From: Dillenia suffruticosa
Taxonomy: Eukaryota > Streptophyta > Magnoliopsida > Dilleniales > Dilleniaceae
Length of the DNA stretch: 64,000 bases
Assembly (NCBI GenBank): GCA_033439265.1
Contig: JAVTVX010000024.1
Coordinates: 10,275,001 to 10,339,000 of the forward strand
Direction of reading: 5' to 3'
The notes beneath the pieces were generated by a model. The model did no database searches. It saw nothing but the letters and a program-made list of their open reading frames with translations, and was not told the DNA's origin. Positions 14,301 to 25,107 of the stretch are shown piece by piece (the first letter of the stretch is position 1; each line of letters begins with the position of its first letter). Both the position numbers and the translations under genes were made by a program.

Positions 14301-17300
14301 GGAGGTAGTTTCTATGAGATCCATCCCTTCAGTTAACATGCCATATAAATTTTTCATAGTTATTCTGGATGAATGAAGAAGACTTTTGGTCAAGAAGGGA
14401 AACTTCATTTTACAGTCAGATATCACATTGTTTGAGGAACTTTTAAGATGATGCCATATTAAAGGATCGCCAACGAGGGCGTTCTAGTGCATTGTAGGTC
14501 ATAGGTTGAGAGCATGAACTATATGAGATCTAATCTTACGATGTTTCTCAGTAGCCCATTGGTAGATCGGTTGGCTTTTAACTGATTGGTCATAGGTTCA
14601 TATCCTACTTGGGGAGATTTGGTTCGTTATGAATAATATTGCACCATTTACCTTGTTAACTTGGAGCGGAGAAGTGTCCAGTCAGATACAGTCAGCATTC
14701 ATGAAGAACCCCCTTCATGTTCGTGTTTCACAAGGAGAATGTGGAGCAAACTAGGGGACCAATTTTATAGTACCACAGTTTTCCATATTTTGTTTCCTCA
14801 AGGGGCAAATCCTGATTATTTTATTTATGTTGTACAGTCTATTGATTAACTTGGCTTTTCTTTGTTTTTATTTAGATTGAAAAGGGGCCACTAGAACATT
14901 TAAACAAACGTTTTGGTTTGTTTCTCATGGAATGACTATGGAACAGGTTTAAGGCCCTATTCTAGAAGTTTACAGAAGAGTTCTTAAAAAACTATGGTTT
15001 CCATCCCAGAGAAATGCTTTTTTGGGATATAGCTTTATAGAGTTATTAGCAGAATGAACCTTGTGGTTTACCATAAATATTTCTTTTTCCTTTTCTGGGT
15101 TCCATTTTCTTGTGTATATCTTGAAATCACTTCCACATTTCTTAAACGTTACTTTATCTTTCTCCTCCAGGTGCACTTCATTTTACAAGGACTTGTGCGA
15201 CAGTCAATATCTGAAACTGAGGTCAGTATCATTCAATAAAATGCAAGTTTTTTCTTCATCAGGGAGTAAAATAAGTAATGGAGTCTAAGCTTCTTCCTGC
15301 AGACTGGTATGTTAGAATGAGGACACACCTGATTCTAGTTTAATGAACTTTATTTTCCCAGTATAACAAGCTGTTTTTACTTATCAAAGTTTTTCTTTAA
15401 TTAATTGCAATAATTTTAAAACTTTTTGTTCTGTCAACTTCAGTATGATGAAGAACTTCTAGTAATCCCAAAAAATCGTTAAATAGCTGATGTTTCTGTA
15501 TCCAAGTTCCATGTTAGATTAAAAATTAGACTGCTAAGTTGTGTTATCAAGTCTGCAAACAAATCCGGAGCGCCTAAGAGGGGGGTTCCTTTTTTTTGGG
15601 GGGGGGGGTGGGGGGCTGAAAGGATCAGCGCTTTTACATAAGGCATGAATGAAGTCAATTAAAATTCTAGTGGGTATTTCTTAGAATTTTGTAAAGATTG
15701 ATTTTTTTTTTGGGGGGGGTGGAACACTGGTCTCCTGTTTGTCCATGATCAAGAACAGTCTCCTGCATAGTGTGTCTGAGGGATGGCAACTAAGATCACT
15801 ATTAATTTAGTTAAAGAACTGGATCGAGGATACTTCGGGGATTGATAACCAATGAGAAAGCTACTTGTATCTTCTTTGGTCAAACATAAAGGTAATTAAT
15901 TATTGGGAGGTATTTCTAACATCGACGCCCACAAATTAATGTTACAACACTTGAGTAACTTCTTTTATTGAACGGTGGGAATCTCAGCCACTATTCTTGG
16001 CTATGCACCCCTAAACCCGTTGGACGCACGCAATAGCCTACAACTCATGCCCACTAGGCAACCAAACAGGTGTTAAACCAATGTGGGCTTGCCCAATAAA
16101 TGGGCAGAAAACCTACTATGTTGCATAATTTCAGTAGCTTAATATATATTCAATGTTCATCAAATGTTACATTCTCGCCGCAAGTCAAAGTGAATGAGAA
16201 GACATCCGGATCTACAGTTACCAAAGGCAAAATTTCAACTTTCCTGGTAGTTGATTATCTAGACAAATCTGGGTGCATGTTTGACTCTTCCCACACTTTT
16301 ATCTTTCCTTTAGTCAAATGCCAGTCCAGAATTACTGTGAAATAGATTAAATTTTCATACTTAGATATGGCCATATTAAATTTGTTTAGGAAAAGAAAAA
16401 GATTAGTGAGTGAAAGAACGATAAAAAGGATGGGCATGAATATGAAATTATCCAGCTACCTACGGAAAATATGCCCTTTTCTATTCAAAATACAGAATTG
16501 GTAGATAAAATGTAATGATAGAGCCAGAACATGCTATCTAGTAGCTACAAAAGGTACCTTGGCAGCAGAATTGGAAGTAGTAACCAGAATCGGAAGATAA
16601 AATGTAGTGACAGAGCCAGAACATCTGCTATCTAGTTACAAAAAGTTCCTTGAAAGCAGAGATTATGATTTTGTTGATAAAAGGGTGGAATATGGTAATA
16701 ATTAAGAATGGTGGTAGTAGTAACCAGAAACTACCTACAGGAATAGTTTGGTGAATTTTCCACCTTATTCTAACTGTTGTTACAAACTTCAAGTTCATAT
16801 TACTGGAATCGTCTATAATGCAAGTTATGTTCATCTTATGGTTATATGTACAACAATTTTCTCCTTTCTGTACCTCTCCAGAGTGCACTGGACTGCTGAA
16901 TTTATGTTGCAATAAGTGGATGCAGGGTGGGTACAGAAAGTATGCCAAGAAAAAGAATATTTCCATCTGTTTAATACTTGTGCATCAAATGCTTCATGCT
17001 CAGTTTTGCTTTTTGCCAATAGTGCCTTTCATAGGATTGATACACATTATGATTTTGGTTGGATCTTGTTCGCTGGTGGATTGAGTTATAGACACGGTTC
17101 AACTCAGAATAAAATTTGTTATGCTTTCTGTTAATTTTTTTTTTTATGCCAAATTTAGGAATTGAAGAGATTTCCATCCCTTCAAGCTGACATAGCAGCA
17201 GCTGCAACAGAAGCGCTAGAGAGATTCCGAGATGAAAGCCGGAGAACAGTTTTACGGCTGGTAGAGATGGAATCCAGTTATTTGACGGTAGAATTCTTTC

Positions 17301-18475
17301 GGAAGCTACCACTTGAGCCAGAGAAAAATGCAAACCCTCAAGCCACAAATGTGGACCGCTACTCGGACAGTCATTTCAAGAGAATTAGTAGGGCAGCTTG
17401 TGCTCCTCTTAAGTATTATGTCTTAGAAGTCGATGATCTGCACTTTCTTAAAATGTCTCTCATATACATCATTTTTCTTCTCTTTTTTTTTTTTAATTTT
17501 TTTTCCCCCTAAGTCTCTCTCCTATATCTTCCAGCACGCATGGTCATTCTCTTCATTAACTTTATTGCTGCATGTTTGAAAACAAAATGTACTTCTCAGT
17601 CATTTACTCCCATTAATTTGAATTAAATTACTTCATTACCTTCTCAAGGTGTAATTCATGCAAAAACAGTGCTTTTAGAGAAACCTTGAAACATATCATG
17701 ACCTTTTACACATTTTGTTTACATGTTTTCAGGTGCAAATGTTACAGCTTACATTAATATGGTTTGTGATACGCTAAAAACTTCTGTTCCCAAGGCTGTT
17801 ATTTATTGCCAAGTCCGTGAGGCCAGGAGGTCACTGCTCAATCATTTCTATGCTCAACTTGGAAGGAGGGAAGTAAGATTTCTACTGTTTCACTTTTAGA
17901 TTTGATCAACATTGTTTTCATTCAAATTTCCTCCACAATTTTTCTGATTTGATATTGTGACAGATGAAAATTTTCTTCTGAGGAAAGGTAGGACAAAAGG
18001 GGTCAACAAAGAATTGTATTTGATTTTAATACTTGTAAAATTCATATGAAAATGCTCTCTTGGGAATAACTAATATAGACCAACTCCAAACATATATATA
18101 GGGATCATCTTGCCATTATTAGTTCTATTCCAGGTGATCTCTTATACATAGAAATCCTCCTAATTCTTGAAAGGTCAGGAAAGCCCCTTTTTTGGAAAAG
18201 TTCATAGGAGATATAATGGGTATAATGTGGTTGCTTTGAAGCGTAGGAGAGTCGTTTTATCGTTTGTTTTTTTCTTAAAATCTTGTCCCTGCTCGTTGCT
18301 GTCTGGTTCTATGTTCTCATAAGCATAACTCTGATGCTCCTAATTGCAGAAACAGCAGCTTGGTGCAATGTTGGATGAAGACCCAGCACTAATGGCAAAG
18401 AGAGAACAAATAGCTAAGAGACTCGAGTTATACAAGTCAGCAAGAGACGAAATTGACTCCGTTGCATGGAAATGA
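2311..18475 (+). CDS. DRP1: Dynamin-related protein 1 (DRP1E/D-like), 13 downstream exons, 5' end outside window
   Basis: Large GTPase that assembles on membranes and acts in endocytosis, cell-plate formation and membrane scission. Exons, all with GT-AG borders and compatible phases: 2311-2412, 3144-3194, 3483-3544, 5030-5120, 5218-5282, 5516-5710, 5808-5927, 6016-6086, 7899-8124, 15171-15221, 17159-17387, 17733-17872, 18350-18475 (stop TGA 18473-18475). They encode about 509 residues. DRP1 proteins are about 610-625, so roughly 100 N-terminal residues, including the P-loop and switch I, lie upstream. Visible GTPase motifs are G3 (IDLPGM, exon 2), G4 (TKLDLMDKG, exon 5) and G5 (VNRSQADIN, exon 6). 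The middle/stalk region ([14 protein letters not shown], exon 9) and the C-terminal GTPase effector domain (exons 12-13) follow. As in plant DRP1, there is no PH or proline-rich domain. The start is phase 1, so exon 2311 is not the first. No lesion was found. The family is certain; the paralogue assignment rests on resemblance from memory. Confidence 0.93.
3317..3425 (+). repeat. tRNA-derived SINE-like repeat in DRP1 intron
   Basis: The text tggcagagtggtagg matches a pol III A box. About 30 bases on, gaggtcagggatttaa resembles a degenerate B box. An AT-rich tail follows and then a G homopolymer (about 3427-3440). The A-box/B-box order and spacing suit a plant tRNA-derived SINE on +. No convincing target-site duplication was identified. 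Confidence 0.5.
4770..4965 (+). repeat. Dispersed intronic repeat, copy 1
   Basis: Contains a tggtatcaaaacag...tttgaatcctac segment resembling a tRNA-Met 3' half, then a block around gtttgggacc...gtgaggggagg...aataataaaa that recurs at 6310-6545 in another intron of the same gene. This looks like a short dispersed retroposon. The family is not identified. Confidence 0.45.
6310..6545 (+). repeat. Dispersed intronic repeat, copy 2
   Basis: Shares with 4770-4965 the blocks atgtttgggacc, ggtgaggggaag and ataagaataataa. It is flanked on both sides by related sequence (cagcttaaacttttgaggca and caacttaatcttttcaagca), which suggests two partial, overlapping copies. It lies in the 6087-7898 intron. 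The rest of that intron (6546-7898) shows nothing I can name. Confidence 0.45.
8125..9160 (+). other. Left part of the 7-kb DRP1 intron, no feature recognised
   Basis: Begins with the donor after exon 9 (gcg|gtaaaa). I see no coding similarity or repeat structure here. Short open frames such as 8323-8511 have no recognisable domain. Confidence 0.5.
9160..9640 (-). repeat. GYP-0 left (3') LTR, approximate limits
   Basis: Direct-repeat partner of 11490-11835 plus 12780-12930. Diagnostic shared blocks are aatctagggtttaatg, aaaattcagcaacta, and later aatttctaa...gaaaatattct. Divergence is considerable, so the insertion is old. Confidence 0.65.
10290..11300 (-). pseudogene. GYP-0 gag-protease remnant
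   Basis: On the minus strand at about 11118-10995 the frame reads [18 protein letters not shown] followed by a WEEMK motif, the classic plant Gypsy capsid segment (consensus WW..VE......P..WEEMK). Just upstream (about 11230-11130) [14 protein letters not shown] fits the preceding gag helix region. At about 10560-10400, HVLLGRPWL and [10 protein letters not shown] fit the Gypsy protease/post-protease segment. Several stops and frameshifts separate the pieces. No RT or integrase follows before the 3' LTR. The open frame at 10303-10557 on this strand is part of this remnant and not a separate gene. Confidence 0.65.
11490..11835 (-). repeat. GYP-0 right (5') LTR, first segment
   Basis: Homologous to 9160-9500. 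It contains an A homopolymer (about 11731-11750). The LTR resumes at 12780-12930 after the Copia insertion. Confidence 0.6.
11880..12480 (+). mobile_element. Copia 3' fragment (RT end, RNase H) inside GYP-0 LTR
   Basis: On + at about 11893-11975 the frame reads [19 protein letters not shown] then TKDLVLVY, the end of the Copia RT region. RNase H pieces follow: a TEYI segment near 12115, then a [11 protein letters not shown]-type segment near 12260-12295, and a VVDLLTKS-type end near 12360. Stops and frameshifts are frequent. Upstream Copia domains are absent, so this is a truncated copy. It interrupts the right LTR of GYP-0 (homology resumes at about 12780) and is therefore younger than GYP-0. 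Its exact borders are not visible. Confidence 0.7.
12780..12930 (-). repeat. GYP-0 right LTR, second segment
   Basis: Matches 9455-9600: an A-rich tract, gaaaatat.t, ctaactc, and an aataaaggatg-like block followed by gctttggtcc. This places the inserted Copia fragment within the LTR. Confidence 0.55.
13190..13445 (+). repeat. Simple repeats: poly-C/A and (GA)n
   Basis: A C run then an A run lie at about 13190-13217, (GA)n at about 13316-13333, (GA)n with an interruption at about 13366-13396, and an A run near 13440. All are intronic to DRP1. Confidence 0.85.
14088..14150 (+). repeat. Alternating purine-pyrimidine tract with perfect palindrome
   Basis: The 14-base palindrome gcgcacgcgtgcgc (14088-14101) runs directly into (CA)n and then (TG)n tracts. 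The whole stretch alternates purine and pyrimidine, so it could form Z-DNA or a hairpin. It lies within the DRP1 intron. Confidence 0.85.
14547..14615 (+). repeat. Degenerate tRNA-Lys(TTT)-like sequence (tRNA pseudogene or SINE head)
   Basis: Contains an A-box-like agcccattggtaga, an anticodon loop cttttaa (14575-14581, anticodon TTT), and a B-box-like ataggttcatatcct (about 14592-14606). The order and spacing match tRNA-Lys, but both arms carry mismatches and the acceptor stem does not pair well. I take it for a tRNA-derived retroposon or pseudogene, not a working tRNA gene. Confidence 0.5.
15222..17158 (+). other. DRP1 intron with homopolymers and a 92-bp tandem duplication
   Basis: T/G homopolymers lie at about 15590-15617 and 15702-15720. 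A direct duplication of period 92 occupies 16493-16584 and 16585-16676; both units begin cagaat.gg.agataaaatgta. No gene or named mobile element was recognised in the rest. The stretch 15900-16130 (cgacgcccacaaattaatg and so on) looks like repeat sequence but has no partner in this window. Confidence 0.6.
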
Positions 18476-19600
18476 GAGGCATAATGTGCATTTTTCCTGT
18501 GTAAGCACACCATTTGCCGAAGTTTATTTATCAGCAATTTTTTTGGTACAATTATTTATCAGTAATTTAATTGCATAATCATTTGTTCTCAACTTTATTA
18601 TTGCTTCCTGCACACAACTAAGCATTGCCTCAAATATGTTGAGTAGGCATGCTTGTTGCATGGTTTAGGGGAACAAAAAAAGGAGCAATAGGAAACAAAT
18701 GAGAAGTTTTGCTTGTGGGCAAACATTCTCCATTTTTTGTTCACACCGTTCTCCTTTTTTTTTTCCCTCTCTCTCTCTTAACATATACATAGACACTACA
18801 CAAATGATGAGTCTTCCATGATTGCTTTACATAGTTTTGGCTAGTGTTCAAATGGCATCAACTCTTACTGTGCAATTTCTATTAAGATGATGATGAACCT
18901 GATGGTCATAGTCCTTGCAAGGAAGATAGTCCTTGCAAGGAAGATAACATACAGTGAAATAGTTGTCCAAATAGACCGGCACAAATTTCATCATTTGGAA
19001 AGTGGCTCTTAACTTTTGAATTATGGGGGGTTCTATGATTTCTTATCATCTTGATGAGATTATAGTGACATATTTATCTTAATGGCAGTAATTACGCCTT
19101 ATGTCGAACATTCACCTACTATAGGAGAAAATGGGAACAAGTGCATTAGCCCTTTTTATCTTTGGTGGTTCTGTTATGGTTTTACCACTCTTGGCAACAC
19201 CAGCAGTTTTTAAAGACAACAGTTTTTAAAGACAATTCTCTGTCCCCCATTAAAAGCCTTAAATTGTGTATGGAAAGACAAAGGGCAAGTCAATTATAAA
19301 GGGGTGAGTTTCAACCATCAACTACAGCAAGCCGATCAAAGTTTAGGCCTGTGGGTTTGAAATTATCGATCATATTGCACCCTTCTTCCGGTTGTATTCT
19401 TTTTAACTCTTGAATTGGTCCAACCCATTCGCTGCTCATCTCCCCAAAAAGTGGTGAGGTGAACAAAGAGTTTAAAGAATTGAAATGAATGAATAAAATT
19501 TTAGGTTTTCTTTGAACAATGAGAGAAATTAGCATGTCTTTTGAATTGACATAAAACTATGAAAATACATGTAAACAATTTAGAATTTAGAATTTAGATA
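18476..19600. other. DRP1 3' UTR and intergenic sequence with short tandem repeats
   Basis: The 3' UTR presumably begins at 18476. Two perfect short tandem duplications follow: an 18-bp unit (atagtccttgcaaggaag) at 18908-18943 and a 16-bp unit (cagtttttaaagacaa) at 19204-19235. No coding region is recognisable. Confidence 0.6.
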
Positions 19601-21379
19601 AATATTATGAAAGAGCCAAGATATCATCCCCATAAACAAGCCGATTGGTGCCTTGTCCTTGTCGATTCGATAGATTTTACTAATGATTGGGTCGTTGGTC
19701 CTTGTTGGTCTTTGTCTAGGTCCCCTTGGGGTCAGTTGTTTTCTATTTCCGGTTATGCCCTTATTTGGGTCTTGGTTTATGTGTTTGGTTCGTTCCCGGT
19801 CTAGGCCACTTTCTTACTCTTATTGTTGGAAGAAACGGGTCAATTGGTGGGTGCCCATGATGGCCGACCCGACCTGGGTCAAAATCAATTGGAGCGGCAA
19901 AGCAAGCTACTCACTCTCGCTGCCTTGTCCCTATTTCAAAATAAACTGCAATGAGGCTTTCAGAGCAAGCCAAGGAAACAGGGAGAGAGAGTGAGGAAGA
20001 GCAAGTGTCTGTTTTTTACACATGAAACACAGGCTTCTGTATATGAAATAGAGATGTTCTGACATCATATTCTCTCCAATAAAATCATTAGAAGAATTTG
20101 AGTTGTGACTAGAGTGTGATTTCCAATTGTGATTTCACACCCATGTGGAGTACGTGATTAAATTTCTACGACTTGAATTCGCTGCGTTGTGAACAACAGA
20201 CGTGAAGTAATTCTTATTGAATTTGTGTCCAAGGTTTTCTTCATTGGTATCAGAGTATAAGGTTATTGAATTTGTGCTTAAAAGTCAGAAATTTGCCAGA
20301 ATTTATGAAATCTAAGAGCTAGAGCTCTCATGGTGATTTCGTTCATTGTTGTGTTGGCATCATAAAATTTTGCATACATGTTCTTTGCATAGTAATGAAT
20401 TTATCTGCAAAATTTTATAATTTAATTCGCCCCAATTATTTAGAAATTCGATTTTGTAGACATGATAAGCGGTTCTTTTATCTAAATTTTTATGATTTTG
20501 TGTAAATCAATTTGTGATGATTTCGATTTTGAAGCCATGACAAGTGGTTGCTTTCTTTGAATTTTTGCGATTTGTGTAAATTGATTTGTGATGAATTCCT
20601 TGCATATTCATGTTTTACTGTGAAGAAGCTTTCTAACAGATATTACATACCCCAAACGATTTATGGTTTGAGAGAAAAGTGAGTTCAAAGATGGCACCCG
20701 ACAGTCCCCTATTCTATCACGGGTTTGAAGGGAGAGACAGGGCGTATAGTTTCATGTGCCTGTGATTTAAAAAAATAATAATAATAAAAAAGGGGGTAAG
20801 AGAGAGCATAGAAAATTGGTGAATTGGTATTCCTTGGACTTGAATGTGAGACCCTTTAAAATGTTAAAGAGTGATGATAACCACCACACTATAACACCTT
20901 GTCGTGTTCAAGTATCATGAGACATTATTTATAAAGATTTTTTTTTTCGAAATTTATGATATTTTTGGATCAATTAAAAAATTAATTAGATGAAAATTCA
21001 AAAAAATGTATTTTCTTTGAATTGTTTATCTACATGAATATTAATACATATGTCTTTTCCTGTTTATTGTGAGCGTACTTGGAAAATAGAGATGTATGTA
21101 TTTTTATGCCATATTTATACAACTTTATCCCGTGAGAGTATGAGATGATTGAGTTGATACTCTCATCTTAGAACTTAGTGCATATATATATTGAAATAAG
21201 TTTATTACAGACATTTTAATCTACAAGAGATGATTAAGAGTTGCGCAAATTTTTGATCTCATGTCATATATGTCTAGTAAATATTATTTCAATCATACAT
21301 TATGGCTAACATATTTTAGTGCTAATAAATATTTTGTACTAATTTCTATATATATTTATAGAGAGAGAAAATAATGGTT

Positions 21380-22015
21380 GATATCGTAACTAAATTAAAT
21401 AAAAGTAAGAAACTGAATCGTGATAATTTTAATATTTGATATTGAAAAGTTTAGTATATACTTAAAGAACAAGAATGTTTCGAAACTCTCCACCATACTA
21501 TGAAGAAACTATAATTTGGTGATATTTCTCAACACCAAAAGGATTATAAGGTTTATAAGGTTTAGAAAAAAAAAAAAAAAACTATACTCGCATTATATTA
21601 CTGAATTGTATGCAAGATGATATGATGATTGAGTATAAGGTATATCAAACTACTCATGACATGCGGAATGCTTTGAAAGTAAAATTTGGAGTAACTTCAT
21701 TTACTAAATCGAGATAGCCTATAATCAAATTTGATACGAATATGAAAAAATAATATCACTCGATAAAAGAGTATTTAAGGGAAATATCAAATATGATTAA
21801 CGAGTTGAAATTTACCGGATACAAATTGATTGATGAGCAACATATATAAACTATCATCAAGTCGTTTTCCCAGAATTGGAAACCCATAAAAATGAATATG
21901 ATTCATAATCCTAACATCAAATCACTTGAGGATATTAGGAGTTATATTAAGTTGGAAGATGAACATCTAGAGATAATAACAATCAATCATATTATAATTA
22001 TGACAAATTGGGTTG
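21380..22015 (+). pseudogene. COP-0 gag remnant
   Basis: Follows the plant Copia gag pattern in order: a LKEQECFETL-like segment (about 21455-21490), LNCMQDDMM (about 21603), IKEYLREISNMINELKFTGY (about 21760-21820), IDEQHI, then SFSQNWKPIKMNMIHNPNIK (about 21862-21921) and SYIKLEDEHLE (about 21940-21972). These match the UBN2/retrotran-gag domain of Copia elements that carry a VIRSLPxSW motif. Several stop codons interrupt it. The open frame at 21892-22128 is part of this remnant. Confidence 0.75.
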
Positions 22016-22659
22016 AAAAACTAAGATCTAACAATTTAGATAAGAGGGATGAATACGTTGTTTGGCAGGTTAGGTGTTTTTCAAAATCTTTGACAGAAAT
22101 AACAGAAGGGAGAAAGAAAAATGCTTGAGACAAAATTTATAGTGATTTCACTATCTCGGTATATATTCACTCTCAGATTTTATCTAAAATTTCTAATCCA
22201 CTATTTGACTTTCAAATAGTTAAAAAAACTAGGTTAAGTAGATTTAGTTATACCTAAGTGTTGCTCATAGAACACTCACATTAATTTTCATGGTGTTTGC
22301 AAACCTTAACTTTACTCACAAACAACTTTGCCCAGACCAAGAAAACCTTTTCTTCTTGGTCTCTTACAAGATTTGGAGTGGAAAGAAGGTTACAGGTTTG
22401 AGCCTTCAACCTTTGATATGATCTTTTACAGCTCATAAGTAAATACAACCTAAAGAGATTAATAACAAAGAAGACTGAGAACTTAATACTCAATAAATGT
22501 TTATAATTGTTTCCAAAAAATTGTTTGATTTTCAATGGTGGTTGTATTCATAGTTTCTCATGGTGTTCTGACCCTTGAAACTCATTTAGTATTAAGAAAT
22601 AGCCGTTGAAGTTTGTTGAGAGCTCGTTAAAATGTTAAGAGCTCAGTAATATGAAGATA

Positions 22660-23110
22660 ATTTTGAGATATTGTTACTTTACATTGATAATATTTTGTTA
22701 ACTACGAATAACTTAAATATTATCATTGCCATTATATTGCGATTATATTTAAATTTTGAAATGAAAGATATACATGAAACAGTTAATATTTTTAGTGTAA
22801 AAATTCAAAACAATTTCTCACTTTTTTGCAGAATTTTATATTTTGAAAATTTTTAAACGATATTATATACAAAATTGCAAACCTAATGACATACTAGTTA
22901 CGAAATGTGAGTCACTTAGTAAAAAAAATGTATCCTTTGGTGTGAAAATTCAAAAAAATCATTCAATAAAGTTTCTTACTTTTTTGCAAAAATCTTATAT
23001 TTTAAAATTTTTTTAACGATATTATATACAAAATTGCAAATCTAATGAAACACCAATTACAAAATGTGAGTCTCTTTGTAAAAAATGTATCCTAAAACTC
23101 CACAAGAATC
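22660..23110 (+). pseudogene. COP-0 reverse transcriptase remnant with internal tandem duplication
   Basis: LLYIDNILLTTNNLN (22671-22720) corresponds to the Copia YVDDLL catalytic block, with the second aspartate replaced by asparagine. NFEMKDIHE and VKIQNN follow. The next segment (about 22795-22939) is tandemly repeated at about 22940-23093; both contain cgatattatatacaaaattgcaaa. The frame then continues into PKTPQESKYMGS. Stops are frequent. Confidence 0.7.
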
Positions 23111-23800
23111 GAAATATATGGGAAGTGTTTCGATATGCAAATGTCGTGGGGAGTTTGACGTATGCCATGATGTGCACTTGCACTGATATTTGTTATGCAG
23201 TTGGATTAATAAGTTGATATAAGTCAAATGCTGAATCTGTTTATTGGTGAGTAGTAAAAAGTATATTAAGATATTTGAAGAGTATCTCCAATTATATTCT
23301 ATACTATCAGGATAGTGATCTATATTTAGTGGGTTACACCGACGCAAATTGAAGTGGTGACCAGATAAGCGAAAATCCATGTCATGACATATGTTCTTAC
23401 TAAATAATGGGGTCAAGTTTTAGAACAACAAGAAACAAATTTCAATAGCCCTATCTACTATGAAGGTTGAATTTGTTGTATATATAGCAACTATGCAAGA
23501 GGTTATTTGGGTTAAAAGATTTTTGAAAAATCTCAAATAGCTACTAATACCTTAAAGCCTGTAAGGATCAACTGTAATAGTCAATCGATAATAGATTATA
23601 CAAAAAAATCCAAAATTTCATGGTAGAATGAAACATATAGATACAAAATATCATTTTATTAGAGATATTATAGTATAAAAAAAGTGACTTTACAATATAT
23701 ATCTATGCATAAAATGGTTGCAGATCCTTTTACTAAGTCAATCCTTAAATATGTCTTCTTGTATTATGTCAAGACTACGGGATTGTGTAAATTATAATGA
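23110..23800 (+). pseudogene. COP-0 RNase H remnant
   Basis: Shows in order a CTCTDICYAVGLISR-like segment (about 23170-23215), ILRYLKS (about 23255), a DSDLYLVGYTDAN-like segment (about 23310-23350), ALSTMKVEFV (about 23450-23480), KFHGRMKHIDTKYHFIRDI (about 23610-23668) and a MVADPFTKS end (about 23715). This is the Copia RNase H order, broken by stops and frameshifts. Confidence 0.75.
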
Positions 23801-24109
23801 GACATTGTACATATATATTTTTAAAAACATTAATATAAAGACACCATATTCATATAAAACATTTATTGTTTGTTATTTATATATTATTTGTTATTAGCAT
23901 TGATGAGTATGTATCCAAGCAATTTGTCGACTCTCTCATACGAGTGACCTTCTCAAGCACTATTGCGAGAGCATGTTGAGATGAGATTTATTCACACTCT
24001 TATTTAGCAAACTATTGAATAACGCTTATGAGTGCATAATGTTAGAAATGTCTTCTTGATATGGGTTAAAACAAGGATTGAATGGCAGACCAAACATGAT
24101 ATCCCACAA

Positions 24110-24525
24110 CTATGTAAGTCATTTGTTCTTTAGATACCCCTTTTTGAGGGAGGTTTGGAGACTAATTATGGCGAACTATGTTCATATGACCTTTCTTATC
24201 TTTTGGTCCGACCATTCAAGCGATCCTTCTCTCCCCTTCTAGACATTCTCTTTGGCATAATAGAGTTTTCAAATATCTTATTCTAGCTTGCATTTACTAT
24301 ATTTGAATGGAGAGAAACAAGAAAAGGATTAATGAGCATTAGCTTCTTTCGCGAGTTATTGTGATATTTGTTAGTGTAGTCTTACATAGAGTTAAGATTA
24401 GATTTTAGTGATTTTTTGTATAGGTTTTACATAGAGATCCGTTGATTTTTTCTCAGGTATCTAAGAGTAAATCCTGATATCTGTTTATTCTTTTATTTTT
24501 TTTATATATTCATTGTTTTATATAT
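24110..24525 (+). mobile_element. LINE 3'-end fragment
   Basis: The translation contains EVWRLIMANYV (about 24150-24185) and later VFKYLILACIYYI then MERNKKRINEH (about 24270-24345). This follows the C-terminal zf-RVT and tail pattern of plant non-LTR retrotransposons (consensus YFIWxERNxR). AT-rich sequence follows. No RT or endonuclease domain is present, so it is a 5'-truncated copy. Confidence 0.5.
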
Positions 24526-24531
24526 AAAAAA

Positions 24532-24700
24532 GAGCACTTGACTTGGCTCGACCTAAGCATGAACATGATTTCAGGAATCCCAGTTCCAAATTTCATGGAT
24601 TCACTCTCAAACCTCAAATACCTCATCCTCTCAACAGGATTTGGAGGAGAGGTTCCTTACCATCTTGGAAACCTTTTGAGTTTATAGTATCCGTGGTTGT
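24532..24700 (+). pseudogene. RLP (eLRR receptor-like protein) gene fragment, copy 3
   Basis: Close in sequence to 31345-31505 of the RLP gene. Shared stretches include gagcatgaacatg, attcactctcaaa/attcattctcaaa, and gagaggttccttaccatctt. It would encode the first LRR repeats (LDLSMN..SGIP / FGGEVPYHLGNL) but has in-frame stops and no flanking LRRs. It ends where repeat A begins. Confidence 0.8.
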
Positions 24701-24701
24701 T

Positions 24702-25107
24702 CATCATTTTATCAAGCTTAGAATCTGTGGTTGGTCTCAAGGTATAAGCCAAATTGCTCGATTATAGACTAGCACATCGTAAAGTCCAGATTTATGTAAC
24801 CAACGAGAAGGTGTTGTACTTTGGCAAGTTGGACGGGACTATGACCTCTTGCAGATTTGCAACAAATAACGGGACAAACTTTGCTCCAAGCATGGTGCGG
24901 CCACAGTCCACCAGGGTGGGCAAAATACCAGGCCCAAAAACAAAAAATAAAAATAAAAATTGGGGCCCATATGTGGGGCCCACCTTGCCGATGTAAAGTA
25001 ATCGTTCAACTGCCGTGTGACGATTGTGGTAGCGGCCGGAGCATGGTCATACCCCGGCCCAGTTAATGGGCCATGGAACTAATGTCCGCCCATTTATGAT
25101 TCATGTC
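24702..25107 (+). repeat. Repeat A, copy 1 (unclassified, about 0.4 kb)
   Basis: Collinear and clearly homologous with 35088-35476, from tt.agtaagcttagaatctgtggtt to the block gccatttatgattcat. It contains a palindromic ggggcccatatgtggggccc-like block and a gggccatggaact block near its end. It has no coding capacity. In this copy it directly follows an RLP fragment; in the other it directly precedes one. Confidence 0.85.

Larger units (their letters stand above)
19600..23830 (+). mobile_element. COP-0: heavily decayed Copia element
   Basis: A primer-binding-like sequence (ttggtatcagag, from about 20235) follows a probable LTR end (...ttttcttca). Gag, RT and RNase H remnants then appear in order on +. 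Protease, integrase and the start of RT are missing between about 22130 and 22640. The coding end near 23800 is followed by sequence from about 23796 (tgagacattgtacata) that resembles 20918 onward (tgagacattatttata). LTR limits could not be fixed. The element is old and non-functional. Confidence 0.7.

Noticed and set aside
14547-14615. Functional tRNA-Lys gene
   Set aside because: Arms are mismatched and the acceptor stem is poor; treated as a relic.
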